Source: Channallabes apus (taxonomy: Eukaryota; Chordata; Actinopteri; Siluriformes; Clariidae). Taken from it: 64,000 nt of DNA. Both the position numbers and the translations under genes were made by a program. The stretch lies in the NCBI GenBank assembly GCA_030522415.1, contig CM060126.1, positions 4,537,145 through 4,601,144 on the forward strand. Reading direction: 5' to 3'. Positions 1-11,490 of the stretch are shown here, piece after piece; the stretch's first letter is position 1, and every line of letters begins with the position of its first letter. The notes beneath the pieces are model-generated. The model ran no database searches, was not told where the DNA came from, and saw only the letters and a program-made list of their open reading frames with translations.

Positions 1-757
1 AAGCGGTGAGATCTGTTTTACAGAAGGAGCTTGTTATAAAAGTTACATTGATGCTGTCCTCAATTTAGACTAATATGTTTAATTTTTAATATGGCGCATT
101 ATTTCATGTATGTATGAATTTTGATTCTCTAATACAGAAATAAGTTTAATGCTAGTTTTTAAGTCTATACTGCTGAGTTACATAATTCAGACGTTTGACC
201 GTGAGTTATATGTGTGTGATGAAATTTTTTGTGCCTTTTGTGTCTGCAGTGGAAATGTAGATTAAAAACATGAATTTAACAACAAAAAAAAAGGTTTCAT
301 GTGTACATTGTATATCCATACAGCTAACAGACTGATCAAACTGCATCCGGTTTGTTAGATTTATCTAAACACACCGAGCCTTTGGATGCTTTTAGCTCCA
401 GCCGAGAATTAGACATGATTAACACAACGCTGCCGTATTCAGATTACTCAAATTAATAAAGACTTTGTTAACTTTAAAGACTCTAGTGCTCACCAGTACA
501 CACAGGGGACTAAAATACAAAGGTATTAATATTATACTCTGCTGTATACTGTATATATAAATATAAAGACCAACACGCTGATGTTTATAGACTAATACAA
601 TAAAATGTATTGTTGTCCATGAAGTGCTGGGTGTAATTTTTGTGTTTTTGTGCTTATACGTGTATGGAATTTCTGAAGACAACAACCACAGTATCCTTGT
701 TTTACCAGCTAATAGGTGCGAGGAAAAAAAAAGCTGTAACAGCATGTCCCAAAGTCT

Positions 758-763
758 TTTATT
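758..763 (-). terminator. Poly(A) signal of the protein C-like gene
   Basis: AATAAA on the minus strand about 145 bases after the stop codon at 909-911. It is the first canonical hexamer seen downstream, so the 3' UTR is probably short. Confidence 0.5.
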
Positions 764-908
764 TCTTTTATGCCACAGCAGTTTATCAACAATTGCAATC
801 TTTTAATTTTTTTTACAGCCTAAAATACCGTCATTAACAAGTGTGTTATATTACAAGAATTAGTTTTTATGACACCGTGGATTGATTGCTTCTTAAAAAT
901 TGTAATAT

Positions 909-2804
909 CTAACTGGTGTTGGATTGTTTGGTATTTTCGCTGATTATCTCTTCCTGTTTCATCATCTCTTCTTGCATCCAGTTCAAGAAGTTGCTAAGTC
1001 TCGTGTACACACCGTATTTTCCCTCAGCAGCACATTGCTCACCCCAGCTCACCACACCAGTCAGGAACCATGTTCCTCTGTAGTTCACTGCGAACGGCCC
1101 ACCGCTGTCACCGCTACACGCATCTTTCTCTGTATGCAGATATCCACTGCAGAACATATTATCGGTAATCACTTGATCAGTGGTATCCATACACTCCTGC
1201 TGGTCCACTACAGGAAGTGACACTTTCAACAGAAAGCGCGAAGAACGTTCGAGGTAGCGAGTTGCTCCCCAGCCAGTAACTAGGCCTTGCTCTCCTGGTC
1301 GCTCTAGCCGTTTAGCCAGATGAGTGTTCGGCAAGCACACAGGGGAGATGACTGAACTGAACACAACCGGCTTAGCCAGGTACAGCAAAGCAATGTCACT
1401 GTCAAATGTGTACTCATGGAAATGAGGATGAACGACAACTTTCTCCACCTTGATGCTTTGCTCACCCTCATCAGGACGAAATTTATCAAAGTCGCCTGCG
1501 CACACAGAGCAGATGATATAACAAGTTTGACTCTTACATTTACCATCCACCTACCCACACCAAACCACTCATGCACACACAGTCAGATAACCCAAATCAA
1601 AGAACTTAATCCCAAACACTAATTAATCCAATAGAATCCTAGAGTCCAAAGACCCCAGAGACCCTAAACCCAAAGAAATCCAAATACCAACGCCCTAAAC
1701 CCCAGCCAACACAAACTCAAACCCATAGGATAAATCAGCTGAGGAATGAGCTGATGGAATGATCTACCTCTAAACAATGTCAAACATCCTTAAGAATTTA
1801 AGTTAACAAACCTAAATAAAAAAAAAACCCTCCCCAAAGAGTGTTTTAGACTGATGGTGTTTTAGACTATTATTATTAGTCAGTAACCTATGGAATCAGT
1901 ATCGAGATGCACATATTGCTAGGCACTTCCAAGCATTTCCAATTTAAATGTATAGGTAAACACAAAGAAACCAAACCTAGTAGACCCAAGCCCAAACACA
2001 CCAAATGCATAAAAACCTAACTAAAAGACCCAGAACACAGAAAGCTAAATCAGAGAGCCAAACCCTCAGGCAGAGGTGGAAAGTAACAAATTACATTTAC
2101 TAGCGTTACTGTAATTGAGTAGTTTTTTTTGCGTATTTCTACTTTTTTAAGTAGTTTTTAAAATCTGTAATTTTACTTAAGTACGTTTAGTTTGAAGTAT
2201 TGTAATTTGCTATATTTTAAATCATATTCGCTACTGAGTAAAAAATAAATGAATGAAAATGCTCAAATAATGATAATATTACGCTCGTGTGTGTGTGTAT
2301 CATGTCCTGGTCGCGCGCTGCTCCAGACTCCACTCCAGGTTTTCTCACTGTCCCCACATCGGCATCTACATGACCTTCCACACGGTCGCTTCCGCCCTGA
2401 GAGTGATGTCATCGACTAGAGCGATGCAGGAAAGAGGTTGTGATTTTGGCGTTTTGATATTTGGTTGTGTATTTCGCTTTTCACTTTTTGCCTCCCATTG
2501 ACTTTGATTATTGCTTTGTCCCTTTGGTTTGGTTGGTCTTTGTATATATTTGTAGATAATTTCACTGTATGTTTCTACACTCACTAGTAGTAGGGGCGTG
2601 GCTGCCATTTATTTTGGGAAGAGGGAATTTATTCACTGTTTTTGGTTTAGGGAGTCCGGGAAGGTACCTGTATTTTTGTTTGTGGGTTTTTATTTTATTT
2701 ATTTATTTTTTTGGCAGGTAATCTAGCTACTAAATATAAATCCCATTTTGTTTATTTTATTTTATTTTATTTTGGGTTCACCCTGAATCTGATCCTCCTC
2801 CTGT

Positions 2805-2835
<31 letters not shown>

Positions 2836-5800
2836 TTTTTTGTATATACAAACCTCATTATTTCATCAGTTAATGATTGGATCTAGTTCTTTCTGCCATA
2901 TACCACCATTTCCATCCAGTTTAAAATAGAACCCTGAACCATTCTTTTGCTGTACGGCCCTAGACTGGGACGTTACACCATATTTAAGTGACCACTTTGA
3001 TTTTCAAGCACAACAAAGACAACAGCTTTATTATGCAAATAAATAATAGTTTGAGATTTATATCTGCTCATCTTTTTTGAACTACGCTAGAATGCCTCAT
3101 CCCACCCCGCTGTTAAAAAAATAAAAATAAAAAAGTAACTCGGTAACTTTTACTCTGAGTAAATTTTTTAATGAGCTACTTTTTACTTTTACTTGAGTAG
3201 ATTTTTATAATGGTAACTTTACTTGTACTTAAGTAAAATTTCACTGAAGTAACAGTACTTGTACTTGAGTACAAAATTGTATTACTCTTTCCACCTCTGC
3301 CCTCAGGCAACCCTAACTCAAAGAAATCAAAACAAGACAAACATCAATCATTGAGAGAAACTTAAAAGACTCCAAAAACATTAACCCAAATAACTCAAAC
3401 ATAGAGAGGGCCCAAACCCAAAGGAACCAAAGGGAGCCCTAAGCCTAAGGAAATCAAGCCCAGAAGGCTTAAACCCAAAGAAGTCTAACACTAAGAGACC
3501 AAACCCAAATAAAATCAGAAATAAAACCAGGGAGTCCAAAATGCAATGAAATTAACCCAAAAGTTAAAAAATATAAGTTAAAAAAAAAACCCAAACCCAA
3601 TATAAATTAAACCAGAACTCAACTGAGCCCACACCAAGGAAAACCTATACCAAAAAAAATCAAACGCAGAGACCCAAAATGATGTGCTGTATGGGATGCA
3701 TGATGCTCACCAAGGGTCACATGGTCAGGTGTTTCCTGTAGACAGTGCGCTGCTGTAACGACCCAACGTTTACTGATTAGTGTTCCTCCACAGAAACCAT
3801 TACCATCACGCCTGTGTAGCAGAGCCTAGAGAGTACACACGGTAAGTAGCACTGCTATTCTTTTACTCATATTCATGATCACATGACAATTTCTACCCAC
3901 CTGCCAAGGACTTCCACCTTGTTGCTGTAGCTGGCCACCTACAATTCGTTTATCTGAGTCATTAGAAGTAGATATATTGTAGAGTGGGTGAGTGGCGTTC
4001 TCTGTAGGGTGGGTGTGATTTGATGTAAATTGGCTGATGTTTGTGGAATTTTCTGCTATATCGGTGAGGTTTAGATCATCCAATAAGGAGCGTAGTAGAA
4101 AGCCTTTAGACCATTGTTTTCCACACGGGAATTGCGCTATGAATGTTTATCAGGAATGTCACAGGGCATGTTACAGGTATTATTATTATTATTATTATTA
4201 TTATTGTTGTGTACTCTTTTTATTACCTGCCACTTTGCAGGTTTTTCCATCCTCCTCCAGTTCATATCCATCAGCACAGCTGCAGGTGACACCTGAACCA
4301 ACCTGTTGTGAGTCTCTGCAGTAATGAAGGCATTTGCCATTCTTGTACTCACACTCAAACACTTCTGAAGACCCAACCGGAAACACACACACATTTACTG
4401 AATGCACAGCTCTTCATTCACATTAGGCCCTTATTTTTCATGTGAAAATCTTGATACTTGATAACACCAACAGGCTATTATCCTCTGGGGGGGAAATGGA
4501 GCACCCGGAGGAAACCCACAAAGAATAGGGAGAACATACAAATGCCACATACATATACGTACACATTTTGGAAGTAAGCTTTAAACCTCCAACCCGAGAG
4601 GCAACTGTGCTAACCATGACTTCCCTGCTCAGTCGGTTGAGAATATTTATCTACACTCTGGAAGAAGTCTGCATCCTATAAAGAGCATTGGGGCCACAGC
4701 CGAGTGAGTAAAATCTTGAGTGTTCCTCACATGCTGCGCTTTCTCTCTGATGCAGCTAGTGATGTTATTCAGACACTCTCACCCCTGACAATGACGTCAA
4801 TCAATGTATGACTAGAGAAGAGGAGAGGTTCTCATCTTGTATTACATGAGTAGCTAGTCCCAGTGATAATTTGGCCACCAAGGCCCACTAGTGAGCCTAT
4901 TGGACTGAAATATCAGCCAGTCCAATTGGCCCCATGCCCAACTCGACTCAACACGCCCTTCTCCAGGTTACCAGCCAATGACGCCAATGAACTCACCCCA
5001 AACGTTAACCCTCTTCTCTCCTGTCTCACCCAGGATGGAAACTTTACGTAGGAGCAAAAAGATGCCAACAGCCTAAAATAATGCAGGAGCCAGTTGTTTG
5101 AGATTGAGGGGAAGCATAAAGAATGGCCTGCTCTACTATTACATGGTGAGGATTGTTGTCCACCTGGTGATCTCCACCAGGAGATTCAAGATTTAAAGAA
5201 CTATTAATCCCAGAGGGAAATTGCTTTGTCTTGGTTATACAGTTGCTTTGATTAATTTACCGGTAAGAGAGGAAACAGGTTTTATGTGTTCAAGCACCTA
5301 GCACACTCATACCCCCTGGGGCACCATTTTGTGGGAATACTGTGGAGAAGATTCTACCACAAGCCAAGATTGAGCCTAGTACTACCCATTGTCTGTAAGC
5401 ACGTGGAATGGGCCAAAGCTGACCAGCAGAAAGCATAATTCCAGTCAGATCTCTCAGCTCTACCATATTAACCTGCTTAAAATATACAGTGGTGTGAAAA
5501 ACTATTTGCCCCCTTCCTGATTTCTTATTCTTTTGCATGTTTGTCACACTTAAATGTTTCTGCTCATCAAAAACCGTTAACTATTAGTCAAAGATAACGT
5601 CATTGAACACAAAATGCAGTTTTTAAATGAAGCTTTACGTTATTAAGGGAGAAAAAAAACTCCAAATCTACATGGCCCTGTGTGAAAAAGTGATTGCCCC
5701 CCTTGTTAAAAAATAACTTAACTGTGGTTTATCACACCTGAGTTCAATTTCTGTAGTCACCCCCAGGCCTGATTACTGCCACACCTGTTTCAATCAAGAA

Positions 5801-8800
5801 ATCACTTAAATAGGAGCTACCTGACACAGAGAAGTAGACCAAAAGCACCTCAAAAGCTAGACATCATGCCAAGATCCAAGGAAATTCAGGAACAAATGAG
5901 AACAAAAGTAATTGAGATCTATCAGTCTGGTAAAGGTTATAAAGCCATTTCTAAAGCTTTGGGACTCCAGCGAACCACAGTGAGAGCCATTATCCACAAA
6001 TGGCAAAAACATGGAACAGTGGTGAACCTTCCCAGGAGTGGCCGGCCGACCAAAATTACCCCAAGAGCGCAGAGACAACTCATCCGAGAGGCCACAAAAG
6101 ACCCCAGGACAACATCTAAAGAACTGCAGGCCTCAATTGCCTCAATTAAGGTCAGTGTTCACGACTCCACCATAAGAAAGAGACTGGGCAAAAACGGCCT
6201 GCATGGCAGATTTCCAAGGCGCAAACCACTTTTAAGCAAAAAGAACATTAAGGCTCGTCTCAATTTTGCTAAAAAAAACATCTCAATGATTGCCAAGACT
6301 TTTGGGAAAATACCTTGTGGACCGACGAGACAAAAGTTTAACTTTTTGGAAGGTGCGTGTCCCGTTACATCTGGCATAAAAGTAACACAGCATTTCAGAA
6401 AAAGAACATCATACCAACAGTAAAATATGGTGGTGGTAGTGTGATGGTCTGGGGTTGTTTTGCTGCTTCAGGACCTGGAAGGCTTGCTGTGATAGATGGA
6501 ACCATGAATTCTACTGTCTACCAAAAAATCCTGAAGGAGAATGTCCTGCCATCTGTTCGTCAACTCAAGCTGAAGCGATCTTGGGTGCTGCAGCAGGACA
6601 ATGACCCAAAACACACCAGCAAATCCACCTCTGAATGGCTGAAGAAAAACAAAATGAAGACTTTGGAGTGGCCTAGTCAAAGTCCTGACCTGAATCCTAT
6701 TGAGATTTTGTGGCATGACCTTAAAAAGGCGGTTCATGCTAGAAAACCCTCAAATAAAGCTGAATTACAACAATTCTGCAAAGATGAGTGGGCCAAAATT
6801 CCTCCAGAGCGCTGTAAAAGACTCGTTGCAAGTTAGCGCAAACGCTTGATTGCAGTTATTGCTGCTAAGGGTGGCCCAACCAGTTATTAGGTTCAGGGGG
6901 CAATTACTTTTTCACACAGGGTCATGTAGGTTTTCGATTTTTTTTCTCCCTAAATAATAAAACCCCTCATTTAAAAACTGCATTTTGTGTTTACTTGTGT
7001 TATCTTTGACTAATAGTTAAATGTGTTTGATGATCAGAAACATTTTGTGTGACAAACATGCAAAAGAATAAGAAATCAGGAGGGGGGTAAATAGTTTTTC
7101 ACACCACTGTATAGAACCTGTGCCTGCATTCTCAGTGTTTGTCACTTTTACTTTAGACCTATGTGAATATGTGAATAAGGTCCATCGTGATTAAGGTTTT
7201 AGCCCCAACCCAGTGGCAGGAGCTGATCGGCAGATTCCAGGATGTATTCATCAGACCCAGGCTCACTCACCTAGCCTGTCACATCAAAACTCTTTCCATG
7301 GTGGTCATTCATCAGTGCCAGAAGTCTGCTGTCTGACAACTGAGGTGGAAGTGGGGGGCACTGGCCGTACAAGGTGCTTTCATTTGGCCTCCAGGGGGCC
7401 ATATTCCAACAGTTGACCGATGTTGTCCTGGTTCTGCTGATCCGATGACACATAAGTATTTTGGGCGCAAATGGAAGGCCTCACTAGTTCCCTGATCCTA
7501 CGCAACCCTTTCTGGTACTGATGCTCCAAGACTTGCCTGTGAACTGTGTCGTCACAGAAATTTGAAGCTGACGAAAGTATTCTGTGGTGGAATGGAAACT
7601 CCTTGCCATCAAATAAGCCCTCATGTAGCTAACGTACAGTATGCACCAAAATATACAGAAAAGACGAACAATGTTACCTTGTTGTCATCTGCGAGTTTAT
7701 TTCTCCTGAAAGGAACTAACATGCAGTACACACTATTAGCATGGTATGCTTAATCCGCCTCGCTGTAGACAGTATTCTTATTGTTCACGCAGATTCTTAA
7801 TCCGGATTTCCGGAAACAAAGGTTGCTGCAGACTCCTGCGAAAGGCGTGAACTGGTGGCACTTGGCGGATCTTCACAGTTGAACACACCCTCCTTAAACA
7901 TTCAACAAAAGTAGGCATCAGGTGATGTGAGATCAGGGAATGTGAAGGGTATTGGCAAGAACTGTTCACCACCTTTTTTAAGATCGGTCCCCATTTACAA
8001 CCACTTCCGTATTAGCGGAAATAATACTCAACTATCAATACTTTTTCCTGCACTAAGAGACCCATTTCCAACACCAAATTCGCAACCCAAATTCCTTTTC
8101 ACTAATGGGAACACAAGTGTGTCTGGAGCTATGCCCCGTTAACAAACGCAAATGCCTGTCTGAGATGCACAAGTTTCAGTATTGTTTATTTTGTCGCATA
8201 CCATACTACTTGGCCAGCTGCCACTTCACATTTGACTAACCATGATCCTCTACAAAAGATGGTAAAGGCCAAAGACACTAACACTGGTATCATGTGCTGG
8301 TTCCTCTCTCTATAAGGAGCAGCAAATGACCAAGACACAATACAGGAAAGATTACAGGGTTTCCATAAGTTCCATCATTCCGGCCACCTGTTTAGAGCTG
8401 GGGAGGTGGTACTGTGACAGCAGGTCTGTGTCCCACATGAGATCACAGGCCTCACACTGTTGCACTATTTACACAAGATTTGTGTCTCTGAGATCTGAAT
8501 GCACATGTCATTGTGACAAAAATGCAAGGTATTTACAAAGGTGGACAGGTTAGAGAGAGTATACAATATAAGGAAGTAAGAGTGTAACAAACCTTTCTCA
8601 CAGTTTGTTCCGGTGTAATTTGGTGGACACACACACTCATAACGTCCGTCACTTTCAGTGCAAACCCCTCCATTAAAACATATGTTTTCACTGCAGCGAT
8701 TATGACCTGAACAAAACACCCCCACCCCACACACACAGAATTATTGTCACGATAAAAAAAAAATCACAAGACCAAAAAACATGCAATGCCTAACATACAT

Positions 8801-10729
8801 CAGTACCTAACATACTGTACCAGGATGAGTCAAAACTATTCGAATTGGGCGGACGTGCATTGTCATGCAAGATCACAACGCACTTGAAGAAAGAAGAAGA
8901 ATATTCAATTATTGTCACATGTACTTTTTACAGCACAGCGAAATTTCTTCTTCACATATCCCAATTAGGAAACTGGGGTCAGAGCGCAGGGTCAGCCAGC
9001 TTACAGTGCCCCTGGAGCAGATAGGGTTAAGGGCCTTGCTCAAGGGCTCAACAGTGGCAACTTGCCGATGCTGGGGTTCAAACCCCCGACCTTCCGATCA
9101 GTAACCCAGTAACCCACAGCCTTAACCGATTGAGCCACCACTGCCCTGTAGTGATACTCTTGGATAGAGGTCCTCTGCGTTTAATCCGAAGTTTTTCAAT
9201 AAGCATCTCACTGTAACGAGCACTTTGTCTTTATCAGTTATTGGGGATGTTTCCATTCTTTACTCCATATAGCCATTTACTCTCAGGCTCGTAGTGATGA
9301 ATCCATGTCTCATGATTCTTTTAAATAAACTTTCACTTTCTTTAGAGTATCAGTCCCGTGCCAGGTACACTATTGCCTCTTTTCCACTGCATAGTACGGC
9401 ACGACACGGTTCAGTTCAACTCACTTCGGTTCGGCTCAGTTCGGCTCGGTTTGCGCTTCCACTGCAGTGTAGTAACGCTTTAGAGTGGGCGGGATTATTC
9501 ACGTGTCGTTTTAGTCGCGGCGCCTCTACTGCCGTGACGTCATCGTAAACGCGCCACAAACAAACACACAACAATGGAGCATATCGACGGCATGGTGTTC
9601 TTCATTCTCGGCATGTGGATGTTTTTAACAGCGAGACGAAGGAGTTTGTTTCAAAAGAGGCTGATGGCAGCCAAAGAAAAATTTTGGTTAATACAAAAAG
9701 GTGCGTGCGATCCTTCTCTGGCTGTTCTAAATATAGCGGTTCTGTTGTGTCTCGTGTCGCAAGTTCAATGACGCAGTAATGACGATTTTCTCCGGCCAAT
9801 CAGTGACCAGCAGAGTTTACACGTCACGTTTTGGTAACGGTTCGGCGCGCTTGGAACCTCGGCTGAGGTGGTACTAAAAAAAGGACCAGGTACCAGGTAC
9901 TGTTCCCAGTGGAAAACCCCCCAAAAGTGAGTAGAACTGAACCGTGTAGTATGCAGTGGAAAAGCGCCACCAAAAAAAAAAAAAGATTTTTTTTCCCCTC
10001 TACTTTTGTGCAAATCACAAGTGGGCCTTTCATTTTTGCTCGCACCACAGTCACAGTTAATATGACAGTTAATGTTAATGCACAGCAGTGAATAGGAAGA
10101 CGGTAGCTTTGAGCAGAATTCGCTAAGACATTGAGGCCAACTGAAATTTGAATATAACCGGAGTGTGGATAATTTTGACTCAACCTTGTATAACGTTGTT
10201 GTAGTTATTGTTCAGTAATACAATTTGAGTTATTGAGTAACTATAGCAACTCTCATGCTTATTATTACATTTTTAAACACACTTACGTTGGTATCGATTC
10301 CAAAACTCTGACTGTTAAAAAAAGAAAGGACATTTGTATGACAACATAATAAGTGCTATTCTTTGAGGACACATGCACATACACACACACACACACGCGC
10401 GCACACACACACAGTCACTGTACTGTTTTCTCTCTGCTCTGAAAGATTTCCGCGGCTTCCTCTTTAGAGCAAATCTCCTCGTAGCACTCGCGCTCCAAAT
10501 CTCCAGGTTTCATTTCCTCCAGGAAATAATTGGCCCGGCGATGCCTCAGGAGTCCTACAGCATCCCTGTGATTAATAAACACTGAGACACAACAGATCAC
10601 TTCCTGAATGCTAGTGCTAACATCAATGCTAACATAGGACACTGATCTTATTAACTTACCTGCTGATTGAAGGCTGTTTATATATGTACTGAATAAAAAT
10701 ATCACTACACAAAACGTAGAATCAGACAT
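909..10729 (-). CDS. proc: Vitamin K-dependent protein C-like serine protease zymogen, 8 coding exons, 480 aa
   Basis: Exons (5' to 3'): 10729-10660, 10581-10424, 10311-10287, 8706-8593, 4364-4227, 4136-3901, 3825-3711, 1495-909. All borders are GT-AG and phases (1,0,1,1,1,0,1) give one open frame of 1443 bases. Protein order: signal peptide (1-23), propeptide ending RHRR at 39, Gla domain (about 40-76; Glu at mature positions 6, 7, 14, 16, 19, 20, 25, 26, 29), aromatic stack [11 protein letters not shown]1, EGF2, light-chain Cys in FPCGKQW, activation peptide, KR|IVGG cleavage (232/233), and trypsin fold with His274 (TAAHC), Asp319 (DSDIALL), Ser416 (GDSGGP) and S1 Asp410. Protein C is favoured over factors VII and X by EEIC and EIFQ in the Gla domain, [11 protein letters not shown] with no Cys pair after IVGG, and the [11 protein letters not shown] stretch. 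In the family, activated protein C cleaves factors Va and VIIIa in plasma. Odd: EGF1 lacks the usual calcium ligands. A factor VII/IX/X-type paralogue is the alternative. Confidence 0.82.
1540..2062. repeat. Degenerate A/C-rich simple repeat in proc intron 7 (left part)
   Basis: The plus strand is very rich in A and C with loosely recurring words such as CCCAAAGAAATCC and AGACCC. The same texture resumes at 3308-3680, so one diffuse array of intron 7 was split by the hAT insertion between them. Confidence 0.55.
2071..3299. mobile_element. Tol2-like hAT non-autonomous element, copy 1 (1229 bp)
   Basis: Starts CAGAGGTGGAAAGTAAC and ends with the inverted counterpart CTTTCCACCTCTG. It is flanked by a perfect 8-base target duplication CCCTCAGG (2063-2070 and 3300-3307), the hAT signature. 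Subterminal regions carry many ACTTGAGTA-type repeats as in Tol2. No transposase frame survives. Inside is a GC-rich block (about 2310-2440) shared with copy 2 at 21419, and a GT microsatellite at 2805-2833. It lies in intron 7 of proc. Confidence 0.88.
3308..3680. repeat. Degenerate A/C-rich simple repeat in proc intron 7 (right part)
   Basis: Continuation of the A/C-rich diffuse repeat left of the hAT element, with recurring AAACCCAAA and AAGAAATC words. There is no coding potential, and the strand bias is strong (few T, few G). Confidence 0.55.
4179..4205. repeat. (ATT)n microsatellite in proc intron 5
   Basis: About nine ATT units inside the 90-base intron 5 (4137-4226), between the EGF2 exon and the activation-peptide exon. 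The array takes up nearly a third of the intron. Confidence 0.85.
4478..4620 (-). repeat. Degenerate fragment of the (GAAT)n-tailed SINE
   Basis: Words such as CACCCGGAGGAAACCCAC and GGGAGAACATACAAATGCCA match, with many changes, the body of the intact SINE copies at 29681 and 55088. Ends are not clear. Confidence 0.5.
4630..5484. other. proc intron 4 stretch without a recognised gene
   Basis: Mixed-composition DNA with short open frames on both strands but no domain, splice-supported exon or terminal repeat that I recognise. It may be part of an old retroelement, since gypsy-like pol words appear at 7201. Confidence 0.3.
5487..7109 (+). mobile_element. Tc1/mariner element, CAGTGGTGTG family, copy 1 (1623 bp)
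   Basis: Terminal inverted repeats begin CAGTGGTGTGAAAAACTA and end with its reverse (TTTTTCACACCACTG), flanked by TA (5485-5486 and 7110-7111). It carries a broken transposase gene in the plus direction. Nearly identical to the copy at 36599. It sits in proc intron 4 (4365-8592), opposite in strand to the host gene. Confidence 0.92.
5866..6890 (+). pseudogene. Tc1-type transposase, frameshifted (copy 1)
   Basis: The reading frame opens at 5866 with an N-terminal paired-like helix-turn-helix ([14 protein letters not shown]) and continues to an AT-hook-like GRPTK. A run of eight A at 6271-6278, against six in copy 2, adds two bases and shifts the frame near residue 137. The second frame holds the second catalytic Asp ([10 protein letters not shown]) and the Glu (SPDLNPIE) of the DD34E triad. 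A TAT-to-TAG change at 6834-6836 stops it 18 codons early. Two independent lesions mean it cannot make full-length enzyme. Confidence 0.9.
7201..7410 (+). pseudogene. Possible Ty3/gypsy pol fragment
   Basis: Plus-strand translation gives words like [11 protein letters not shown] followed by [13 protein letters not shown], which resemble the linker before reverse transcriptase in gypsy polyproteins. Stops and frame changes follow at once. No LTR was found nearby, so this is a weak call. Confidence 0.35.
7420..8590. other. Rest of proc intron 4, no recognised feature
   Basis: No open frame with family-level similarity and no clear inverted or direct terminal repeats. Possibly decayed retroelement DNA continuing from the gypsy-like words at 7201-7410. 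Confidence 0.3.
8915..9147 (-). mobile_element. tRNA-derived SINE, family 3 (copy 1)
   Basis: Reading on the minus strand, GGGCAGTGGTGGCTCAAT contains a box A-like start and GGGGGTTCAAACCCC a box B-like stretch, the pol III promoter halves of a tRNA-derived SINE. A second, decayed copy lies at 30130-30330. Confidence 0.65.
9374..9969. mobile_element. PIF/Harbinger MITE, copy 1 (596 bp)
   Basis: The right end GCAGTGGAAAAGCGCCA matches the inverted left end of copy 2 at 60559; the left end here has drifted (TGCCTCTTTTCCACTGC). GC-rich interior with CpGs. A short frame from 9574 ([17 protein letters not shown]...) stops at 9771; a splice-donor-like AAAAAGGTGCGTG follows the first about 40 codons. 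The segment is shared with copy 2 in inverted orientation. Confidence 0.8.
10373..10413. repeat. (CA)n microsatellite beside the proc Gla exon
   Basis: CA/CG dinucleotide run that begins about 10 bases beyond the 5' splice site of exon 2 (10424), at the start of intron 2. Confidence 0.85.
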
Positions 10730-10774
10730 TTGGACGCTTCTGCAAAAGACAGACGCATTGTTATTTTCATTCTG

Positions 10775-10783
10775 CTTTTTATA
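10775..10783 (-). promoter_or_regulatory. Candidate TATA box upstream of the protein C-like gene
   Basis: TATAAAAAG reads on the minus strand 46-54 bases before the ATG at 10729, which would allow a short 5' UTR. A splice-acceptor-like stretch (TCTTTTGCAG) also lies just before the ATG, so a non-coding first exon further upstream is an alternative. Confidence 0.35.
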
Positions 10784-10789
10784 GTTATA

Positions 10790-11482
10790 GTTGTAAGCCT
10801 TAAATTTTGTAGGGAAAAATATCGATTAATTCACACAAATTCTGCCACATTTCTCACCTAGGAATGTATCTCTACTTCTTGGATCCTTGAAATAGACTGA
10901 ATATACTTACTGTGTCAAATTCCATGTAAGAAAATTTTTATTTATGCCTTTTCCCCTCAGTTGCGCATAACACGCATCAGCAGTTCAGCAACGTTTAAAC
11001 CGTATATTTGCACTGTGATTGCAGCATGACCTTTAGACAGGAGAATATTTACATTTTTACGCACAATTGGTAGAAATTTAACCAGTGATTAAGCTCTATG
11101 ATTGACATTTTATCCATTTTATTTCCCAATGTTAGTCTCATGAAAACAGTCTACCACCAACATTATACTGTACAGTAAATAAAAAAAAAAAAGATCTATC
11201 TATGCTACAGATTACATGCCATTTTGGAAATGACTATTTGTGATTGAAAGAACTGTGCACATGGACCAAGAGCATAATTGATGCACAAACACACAAGGAC
11301 AAAAAATGTAAAGAATATTCTCACTACCAAAACCAGCAGGGCAAACAGAAAGCAGGTAAGAGCAATGATGAGAACGCGAGCAACGGCTAATGGAAAAGCC
11401 AGAGGGGATAGAGATAACAACAATAAGGCCAGGGATGTCCTTATCTGGAAAGGGATGCAAAGTGATGTCTGTAACCAGGTTG
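10790..11482. other. Upstream flank of proc, no gene seen
   Basis: AT-rich DNA between the proc start and the hAT element at 11491. No recognised exon or repeat. Regulatory sites are likely here but cannot be assigned from sequence alone. Confidence 0.4.
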
Positions 11483-11490
11483 GACTAAAG

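Larger units (their letters stand above)
8820..10188. mobile_element. Decayed mariner-like element in proc intron 3, hosting two later insertions
   Basis: The left end CCAGGATGAGTCAAAACTAT and right end ATAATTTTGACTCAACCTTG are inverted matches, each next to TA. Interior words around 8857-8880 read like the catalytic HDNA region of mariner transposases. A SINE (about 8915-9147) and a Harbinger MITE (9374-9969) lie inside, so this element is the oldest of the three. Confidence 0.6.

Noticed and set aside
4137..4394. Frame with a poly-Asn run overlapping EGF2
   Set aside because: It reads through intron 5 and its ATT repeat, out of frame with the EGF2 exon.
9574..9771. Small membrane-like protein frame ([15 protein letters not shown]...)
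   Set aside because: Lies wholly inside a Harbinger MITE with another copy at 60559. Kept as a finding about the element, not called as a gene.
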